Positions 37,148 through 42,682 of a stretch of DNA of 42,682 bases are shown in pieces. Numbering within the stretch: the first letter of the stretch is position 1; each line of letters starts with the position of its first letter. Both the position numbers and the translations under genes were made by a program. This stretch comes from an archaeon (lineage in GTDB: Archaea > Thermoproteota > Nitrososphaeria > Conexivisphaerales > DTJL01): contig JAKAPW010000004.1 of the NCBI GenBank assembly GCA_021811935.1, forward strand, positions 1-42,682, in the 5' to 3' direction. A model generated the notes under the pieces. The model was not told where the DNA came from. It worked only from the letters and a program-made list of their open reading frames with translations, and searched no databases.

Positions 37148-37254
37148 CCGCCGGACGCGCGTTTGGTGGTCACGCACAGATACACGGGGATACGTATATC
37201 TGCACGGATGAGCTTTAATGCGCCGACGCACAGAAAAGGACACGTGACAAAAGC

Positions 37255-38007
37255 GTGACGGTTTCCGACGGCGGGCAGGAAGTGACAGGGACAAGGCGGC
37301 CGAAGCACCGATTCACCGCGGGTGACCTCCTTCCGTGCGAGCTTGTCGAGCCGAACTGGAGGCTGTGGAGCTTCGTAATCGTCTTGGCCGTCGGCTTCTG
37401 GGCGCTCTTCTCCTTTCCCGTACCTGAGGTCGGCGGCTACGTAGACCCCTTCTACAGCCCGACAATACTGATCCTGCCATTGCCCGGCCTCTACAGGCTG
37501 ACCTGCTACGCCTACAGGAAGGACTACAACAGGCATCTGTTCCACCACCCCCTCGGCTGCGGCAACGCGGAGAGACGGGAGAAGCACCGCTTCGCGTACA
37601 CGGGGGAAGGCAGCGCCTTCTTCAAACTTGAGAACCTGCACCGCTACTTCCTCTATGCCGGGATAGCCATACTCCCGTTCTTCTATTATGACTTCTATCA
37701 CTCTCTCATCTACACCGGCGTCTTCACCCTCAGGCTGGGCAGCCTGGTCCTCCTGGCCAACGCGCTGTTACTCACCGCATGGACCTTCTCGTGCCATGCG
37801 CTCAGGCATCTTACGGGAGGGAACATCGACTGCGATTCATGCGTGAGGGCGGGCGCCCTTCGAAGGTCCGTCTTCAATGCCCAGAGCAGATGGAACGAGC
37901 ACCATGAGGCGCTGGCGTGGATAAGCCTGCTGGCGATCTTCTTCACGGACATGTATCTGCGTGCGCTCCAGGCAGGCCTGCCGCTGGACTTCGTGTTCTT
38001 CAGGTGA
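37255..38007 (+). CDS. Putative succinate dehydrogenase membrane anchor/cytochrome b subunit (Sdh1-type)
   Basis: Multi-TM; PGLYRLTCYAYRKDYNRHLF, LENLHRYFLYAGIAIL, LTAWTFSCHALRHLTGGNIDC, WNEHHEALAWISLLAIFFTDMYLRAL; resembles the large anchor accompanying actinobacterial Sdh1; next to sdhAB. Confidence 0.72.
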   Translation: MTVSDGGQEVTGTRRPKHRFTAGDLLPCELVEPNWRLWSFVIVLAVGFWALFSFPVPEVGGYVDPFYSPTILILPLPGLYRLTCYAYRKDYNRHLFHHPLGCGNAERREKHRFAYTGEGSAFFKLENLHRYFLYAGIAILPFFYYDFYHSLIYTGVFTLRLGSLVLLANALLLTAWTFSCHALRHLTGGNIDCDSCVRAGALRRSVFNAQSRWNEHHEALAWISLLAIFFTDMYLRALQAGLPLDFVFFR

Positions 38008-38012
38008 ATGAC

Positions 38013-38183
38013 ATGAAGTGGCAGTTGCCGAAAGCCGCCCGTTACCCCCTGTTCCTGGGGGGGTTCGTGTCGATGATAGCCGGCGGGCTCGGGGCAAGGC
38101 TGGCTGGCGGGGGGGCTGAAATGGCCGCAGGCTTCGGAGGCGTGGGAATCGTTCTCCTGGCCCTGTCCGTCGCGCTGAAGTAG
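38013..38183 (+). CDS. Small membrane protein (56 aa), possible SDH accessory or anchor
   Basis: MKWQLPKAARYPLFLGGFVSMIAGGLGARLAGGGAEMAAGFGGVGIVLLALSVALK: two hydrophobic helices; starts 6 nt after the anchor gene. Confidence 0.6.
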   Translation: MKWQLPKAARYPLFLGGFVSMIAGGLGARLAGGGAEMAAGFGGVGIVLLALSVALK

Positions 38184-38190
38184 CCCCGGA

Positions 38191-38931
38191 CTACCTTCTC
38201 TTTTTCAGTTTCCTGTAGATCCAGACGAGGGGGTCATAGTGTTCGTCGACGACCCTCTCCTTTTCCGGTATGATCGCGTCGTCTGTGATGGCTATGTGCT
38301 CGGGGCAGACCTCCTGGCAACATTTCGTGACGTTGCAATACTCGAGCCCCCCCTCTTCCCTCAGGAATTTCGAGCGGTTCGACCCGTCCATCGGGTGCAT
38401 GTCAAACGACGCCGCCTTCGCCACCCACCTGGGGCCGATGTAGTCTGCGGCGTGCTCCCTTATTGCATGGCAGGCGTCCTGACATAGAAAGCATTCTATG
38501 CACTTCCGCAGTTCTCTTGAGCGCTCGACGTCCCCCTGATAGAACAGCCAAGGTCTCTTGGAGACACTACGAGGGGTGAACGGGGGGATGGCCCCCGCAG
38601 TGTCCCGGCTTGCCGTCGTGTCTGTCACCAGGTCCCTGATGAGAGGGAATGCCTTCATGGGCTCGACCGTCACCTCTCCGTCATACATGCCCAGGGACGT
38701 CTTGCACATGAGGTGTGGCGTTCCGTTTATTTCAACCGCGCAGGAACCACACCTTCCCGCCTTGCAGTTCCACCGCGCGGTAAGAGAGGAATCGAGGCGG
38801 CTCTGCACGTAATGGATAGCGTTCAGGACGACCATCCCCTCCTCGGCCGGCACGTCGAATGTGTCGTACCTGAAGGTGGTTGGGTCGTTCCCCGTCCCGC
38901 GGAATACGCGGAGCCTGACCGCTTTCGACAT
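38191..38931 (-). CDS. sdhB: Succinate dehydrogenase/fumarate reductase iron-sulfur subunit
   Basis: WNCKAGRCGSCAVEINGTPHLMC ([2Fe-2S]); CIECFLCQDACH; YCNVTKCCQEVCPEHIAITDDAIIPEKERVVDEHYDPLVW (Sdh1-type C-terminus). Confidence 0.95.
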   Translation of the reverse strand: MSKAVRLRVFRGTGNDPTTFRYDTFDVPAEEGMVVLNAIHYVQSRLDSSLTARWNCKAGRCGSCAVEINGTPHLMCKTSLGMYDGEVTVEPMKAFPLIRDLVTDTTASRDTAGAIPPFTPRSVSKRPWLFYQGDVERSRELRKCIECFLCQDACHAIREHAADYIGPRWVAKAASFDMHPMDGSNRSKFLREEGGLEYCNVTKCCQEVCPEHIAITDDAIIPEKERVVDEHYDPLVWIYRKLKKRR

Positions 38932-38933
38932 CT

Positions 38934-40703
38934 TCACCCACCCCTGAACAGTGACTCCAGCTCGGGCGGAGGCTTCTGCACAGGCATGAATTCGCACCCC
39001 ATGCCTCTCCCCTTCCTCCTGACTATGACATTCACCGTCCAGTGCGCGTCATCCCTGTCGGGGTAATCGGAACGGGTGTGGGCGCCCCTGCTCTCCTTTC
39101 TTTCTATCGCCGACCTGATTATCGCTTCGCAGACCAGGAGCATGTTCCAGGCCTGGATGGAGTCCACCCAGGACTGGTTGTAGGTCCTCCCTCCCTTCGC
39201 TTCCAGGTTCTTCGATTCCGCCGCAATGGCGAGCATCTCCTCGAGCCCCTTCGCGAGGCCTTCCCCGCTCCTGACTATCCCGACATATTTCCACATCACG
39301 GAAGCGATCTTCTCCTTGAGGGCAAACGGGTTCTGCCCACCCTTCACCTTGAACGGCGCCAGGAGACGGGCCATCTCGTCCCCGGCGTCGTACTCGGCCA
39401 CCCTGCCGGGCTGCGCGGTCCTGGCATATTCTGCGGCGGCGAGTCCGGCCCTGCGCCCGAAGACAAGGATATCGGCCAGCGAATTTCCCCCCAGCCTGTT
39501 TGCTCCGTGAAGGCCAGAAGCGGCCTCGCCGGCGGCGAACAGCCCGGGGACGGTCGACCTGCAGCTGTCCGGTTCCACCCTGATGCCGCCCATCTGGTAA
39601 TGCACGGTGGGTGCCACTTCCATCCTGTCTTTCGTTATGTCTATCCCGGCGAACTCGAGAAACTGGGAATACATGCTCGGCAGTTTCTTCTTGATGTAGT
39701 CTGCCCCCCTGCCCCTGATATCCAGGTAGACACCGCCGTTGCTGCTCCCCCTCCCTTCCACCATCTCGGTGTAGATCGATCTGGCAACCACGTCCCTTGC
39801 GGACAGCTCCATCCTCTTCGGGTCGTACTTCTCCATGAAACGCTCCCCGCTGGCGTTGGTCAGCATGCCGCCCTCTCCCCTGACCGCTTCGGTCACCAGC
39901 ATGCCCCTGACGCCTGCCGGCGAAATCATCCCCGTGGGGTGGAACTGGATCATTTCCATGTCCATGAGGTCGGCGCCGGCCCTGTATGCCAGCGCCGCAC
40001 CGTCTCCCGTGCTTTCGTAGGAGTTGGACGTGACCTCGTACACCCTGCCGCATCCCCCCGTGGCAATGATCACCGCCTTGCACCTGAACAGCAGGAACCC
40101 TCCCGTTCTGATGTTGATGCCGAACGCGCCCGAAACCCTTCCCGTCGCCGGGTCCTTGAAGACGCTGGTCACTTCCACATCGTCCATCACCGGTATCTTC
40201 CTCTTGAAGACCTGGTCCTGGAGCGTCCTGATCAACTCGAGCCCCGTCCTGTCCCCGATGTAACACAGCCTGCGGTACGTATGGGCTCCGAAGGGGCGCT
40301 GCATTATCTTGCCATACGCTGTTCTGTCGAAGAGCGCTCCGTATTCTTCGAGTTCATAGACCCTGTCGATGGCTTCCTTCGCAAGTATCTCTGCCATCCT
40401 CCAATTGCCCAAACGCTGACCTTCGACTATCGTGTCCCTGAGGTGCACCTGCCAGCTGTCGCCCGGGTCGACGTTGCCCAACGCCGCCGCTATGCCCCCT
40501 TCGGCCATCACGGTGTGCGCCTTCCCCAGGAGCGTCTTGCAGACAACAAGGGTACTGGCCCCAGCGTCGGAGGACTCGATCGCCGCCCTGAGGCCCGCGC
40601 CTCCGGAGCCCACTATCAGGACGTCGGCAGTCATTGTCTCGTATGACGCGTCGTCGGTGGCTACACCCTTGCCGGGGTGGCCCTTCGACCGAAACCCGGA
40701 CAA
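38934..40703 (-). CDS. sdhA: Succinate dehydrogenase/fumarate reductase flavoprotein subunit
   Basis: TADVLIVGSGGAGLRAAIESSDAGAS, LLGKAHTVMAEGGIAAALGN, FGAHTYRRLCYIGDRTGLELIRTLQDQ, QFHPTGMISPAGVRGMLVTEAVRGEGG, GLHGANRLGGNSLADILVFGRRAG. The start may be ATG 40634. Confidence 0.95.
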   Translation of the reverse strand: MSGFRSKGHPGKGVATDDASYETMTADVLIVGSGGAGLRAAIESSDAGASTLVVCKTLLGKAHTVMAEGGIAAALGNVDPGDSWQVHLRDTIVEGQRLGNWRMAEILAKEAIDRVYELEEYGALFDRTAYGKIMQRPFGAHTYRRLCYIGDRTGLELIRTLQDQVFKRKIPVMDDVEVTSVFKDPATGRVSGAFGINIRTGGFLLFRCKAVIIATGGCGRVYEVTSNSYESTGDGAALAYRAGADLMDMEMIQFHPTGMISPAGVRGMLVTEAVRGEGGMLTNASGERFMEKYDPKRMELSARDVVARSIYTEMVEGRGSSNGGVYLDIRGRGADYIKKKLPSMYSQFLEFAGIDITKDRMEVAPTVHYQMGGIRVEPDSCRSTVPGLFAAGEAASGLHGANRLGGNSLADILVFGRRAGLAAAEYARTAQPGRVAEYDAGDEMARLLAPFKVKGGQNPFALKEKIASVMWKYVGIVRSGEGLAKGLEEMLAIAAESKNLEAKGGRTYNQSWVDSIQAWNMLLVCEAIIRSAIERKESRGAHTRSDYPDRDDAHWTVNVIVRRKGRGMGCEFMPVQKPPPELESLFRGG

Positions 40704-40716
40704 ATTTCCTTCCCCC

Positions 40717-40965
40717 CTACGGGTCGACCATCATCGCCCTGAATATCTCCTCGACGAGCCCCTCCGGGGCGGCCAGAACATCCTGACCCTCCTTTTCCAC
40801 CCGATGGACGGCGACATATACATCCAGTATAACACGGATTATGTCCTTAAGACTGTGCCGTTTGCAGAAATAGGTGTTGAACGGGCCGCCCATCCATCCG
40901 TGGTCGTCGCATATCGGCCTGCCGCAGAAGGAGCACGAGCCACCGACGTCCCTTTCGCACCGCAC
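40717..40965 (-). CDS. Small zinc-finger-like protein upstream of sdhAB
   Basis: CERDVGGSCSFCGRPICDDHGWMGGPFNTYFCKRHSLKDIIRVILDVYVAVHRV: Cys/His spacing of a treble-clef/B-box-like finger; ends 13 nt before the sdhA ORF. GTG start inferred. Confidence 0.65.
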   Translation of the reverse strand: MRCERDVGGSCSFCGRPICDDHGWMGGPFNTYFCKRHSLKDIIRVILDVYVAVHRVEKEGQDVLAAPEGLVEEIFRAMMVDP

Positions 40966-41185
40966 ATAGGAGGAAGGGGCCAAAAGGGAATCTCCTGCAC
41001 ACCTCGCGCTGGGCCGACTATTGACCAAGCTCCGCCCACCACCTCGTCGTTCCGGAAGACACGCGACACCGCCCGATCATGATGGTGTGCTGGCAGGCAT
41101 AAAAGACAGAGCATGCAAAGAGGTGTATTTCCTGCGATTCGCACGCAGGTGCTGGCATCGCCGGCGTCGGCCTGGTTCCAGACGA

Positions 41186-41767
41186 TCAGCGGAAGGAGGT
41201 CCTCCTGGTCGCCCACATCCTCACGGTGCCCAGGCCTATTTCCCTCTTTGTTTCTGTGTACCCGTATCCGTTGAGCAGTGCTGTGATGAATTCCGCCGTG
41301 CATTCGGCGGACACGAACGTCCCCCCGGCGCCCACCATGTCGATTTCTATGGAGTCCGGGTCGGCCTCCGTAAGCTTGAGCTTCTTCAAAGGAAGTATGA
41401 GCATGAAGTCCTTGGCTATCTCGTTCAGGCTTCGCACGTCGTCGGCGGTGATCCTGAGCAGGCCGACCAGCCCCGAACCCATCTTCGCAAACATCTGAAG
41501 GAGGGACGCCCTGTCCATCTCGTACAGCTTCCCGAGCAGCTCGTCGACGAAGTCCGAAGGGAGCGTTATGACGTCTATCTGCTTGAGCACGGACGCCAGC
41601 CGCCAGAGGCGGTATATGTCAGGGGCGGTCCCCCCTTCGGCATAGATCTTGGAGACCGCAAGAAGCGATTCGTTTGCCGAAGCAAACAGCGACTTGTTCT
41701 GCCGCTTGACCTGAGAGGAGAATTCCTGGAATACGCTTCTGTCCACTGTTATGTTTGTCCTGCTCAT
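41186..41767 (-). CDS. Conserved-looking hypothetical protein with possible N-terminal ribbon-helix-helix
   Basis: MSRTNITVDRSVFQEFSSQVKRQNKSLFASANESLLAVSKIYAEGG followed by ~150 aa of unrecognised sequence; TATA-like cttataaaag about 32 nt upstream. Confidence 0.7.
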   Translation of the reverse strand: MSRTNITVDRSVFQEFSSQVKRQNKSLFASANESLLAVSKIYAEGGTAPDIYRLWRLASVLKQIDVITLPSDFVDELLGKLYEMDRASLLQMFAKMGSGLVGLLRITADDVRSLNEIAKDFMLILPLKKLKLTEADPDSIEIDMVGAGGTFVSAECTAEFITALLNGYGYTETKREIGLGTVRMWATRRTSFR

Positions 41768-42023
41768 TCTGATGATATGAGACGTCGTTGGCTTTTATAA
41801 GGTCGTCGGCCCGGGAAGGCACGACCTCTGGACTGTCTGCGGAGGAGGGGCGGCGTGGCTCACTGTCGCGGGTCTGTGAACAAAGCACCACCACTCCGTG
41901 GCGTCTTGGCGAAGAGCCGTTCACGAACTTCGTCCGGGACAGCCAGCCGCACCGACTGGCTTTTGCACGTATGTGCACCGATGTGAACGGACAACGTTTT
42001 AACCACAACCTGCCTCTCTTGTA

Positions 42024-42257
42024 ATGGTGAGATGGATGACCGCAGACCCGACCACCATAATAGCGGCCGCTGCGGTGATGTCCAGCGGCCTCCTCGGCAC
42101 GGCGATAGCGCAGCAGGCAATGGGAGCGGCGGGCATGGGGATAATAGCGGAGAAGCCGGAGAAGTTCGGGCAGGTCCTGTTCTTCTTTGTCATACCTGAA
42201 ACCCTGTGGATAGTGGGCTTCGTGCTGGCCGTGGTTCTCCTTCTGCAGATATTCTAG
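42024..42257 (+). CDS. atpK: A-type (V/A-type) ATP synthase proteolipid subunit K/c
   Basis: 77 aa, two TM helices; AMGAAGMGIIAEKPEKFGQVLFFFVIPETLWIVGFVLAVVLLLQIF with membrane Glu in PET; TATA-like cgttttaac about 25 nt upstream. Confidence 0.9.
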   Translation: MVRWMTADPTTIIAAAAVMSSGLLGTAIAQQAMGAAGMGIIAEKPEKFGQVLFFFVIPETLWIVGFVLAVVLLLQIF

Positions 42258-42321
42258 CGGGGGGAAGTTCGCTCGTGCAGCGGCGTGCCAGAACGGAGTG
42301 GAGGGGGTGTAGGCATCCCGG

Positions 42322-42682
42322 ATGACAAGGGCTTCGACGCAGGTCGCCTTTGAATCGCTGGCCGTGCTGTACCAGCGCCTTCTGACGAATCGCGACTTCG
42401 AGGAGATGACAAGGATAGGCGGTGCTTCGGAGATCGCGGAATGGCTTACGCACACATGGTACAGGGACGACATGCGGGCGGCCTCCGCCTTCTACGCACC
42501 GCCGGAGTCGATAGAGGTAGCCACAGGGATGCACCTGCTTCGCACCAACGAATCCGTTCTCAAGATGGTGCCCAGGCACGGCAGGAATCTGCTCCTGGCC
42601 TACCTCGCCAAGTGGGACATAGAGAACATAGAGCTGATATTGGCTGCCAAGGGCCTCGGCCGGGCGCTCGAATGGGTCGACC
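42322..42682 (+). CDS. atpC: A-type ATP synthase subunit C (V0D/AC39 family), truncated by window end
   Basis: Translation MTRASTQVAFESLAVLYQRLLTNRDFEEMTRIGGASEIAEWLTHTWYRD...LLLAYLAKWDIENIELILAAKGLGRALEWVD; the YLxKWDIxNI motif is typical of AC39. Confidence 0.85.
   Translation, partial: MTRASTQVAFESLAVLYQRLLTNRDFEEMTRIGGASEIAEWLTHTWYRDDMRAASAFYAPPESIEVATGMHLLRTNESVLKMVPRHGRNLLLAYLAKWDIENIELILAAKGLGRALEWVD

Noticed and set aside
37030-37160. Possible SRP RNA or RNase P RNA in the gap before the SDH anchor gene (minus strand cggaagggaccc, gatgaaagc)
   Set aside because: Only fragmentary resemblance. The SRP helix-8 GGAAGG..AGCAGCC and RNase P GAGGAAAGUC signatures are not present.
36820-37218. 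132-aa plus-strand ORF in the noncoding gap
   Set aside because: No recognisable domain, atypical composition, interrupted by the TCTTC repeat; not supported as a gene.
36769-37701. N-terminal ~311-aa extension of the 1091-aa minus-strand ORF (34426-37701)
   Set aside because: The molybdopterin enzyme family starts near MIIVSATSQ..GRPMKRAEDP (36768). The extension has no recognisable domain and runs antisense to the SDH anchor gene; it is an open frame due to high GC.
41967-41978. gcacgtatgtgc palindrome upstream of atpK
   Set aside because: Only a 4-bp arm plus partial core; too short to claim as an operator without conservation data.
1-42682. CRISPR arrays, tRNAs, rRNAs, transposases or prophage genes
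   Set aside because: No regularly spaced repeats, no T-loop GGTTCGAATCC-type sequence outside coding regions, and no integrase/transposase motifs were seen by eye.

Overview
GC-rich archaeal chromosomal segment with dense, mostly convergent or divergent gene pairs. TATA-like boxes sit about 25-31 nt upstream of many start codons, which suggests widespread leaderless transcripts. Archaeal markers are A-type ATPase subunits, a form III-like RuBisCO, TrpB2, and a medium-chain archaeal-type glucose dehydrogenase. No rRNA, tRNA, CRISPR array or transposase was recognised. The first ~11 kb carries much of a branched non-/semi-phosphorylative Entner-Doudoroff route: glucose dehydrogenase, gluconate-type dehydratase, KDG-aldolase-type enzyme, glycerate 2-kinase, enolase and pyruvate kinase. 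An aldehyde oxidoreductase large subunit lies further on. Other modules are trpS/trpB2, a TPP enzyme, a VKOR/DUF929 thiol-redox pair, a RuBisCO/M24 peptidase divergent pair beside a nucleoside phosphorylase, arginine deiminase, a gnd + Gfo/Idh pair, and an actinobacterial Sdh1-like succinate dehydrogenase. The most interesting leads are: (1) a 12-codon Arg-rich leader ORF whose stop overlaps the arginine deiminase start; (2) the Sdh1-like complex with its anchor gene convergent to sdhAB plus a 56-aa membrane ORF; (3) gnd next to a Gfo/Idh oxidoreductase, a possible oxidative pentose phosphate module; (4) an unlisted 59-aa Cys/His-rich ORF; (5) a 107-bp tail-to-tail overlap of glycerate kinase and pyruvate kinase. 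All product calls rest on motif recognition by eye; no database search was run.
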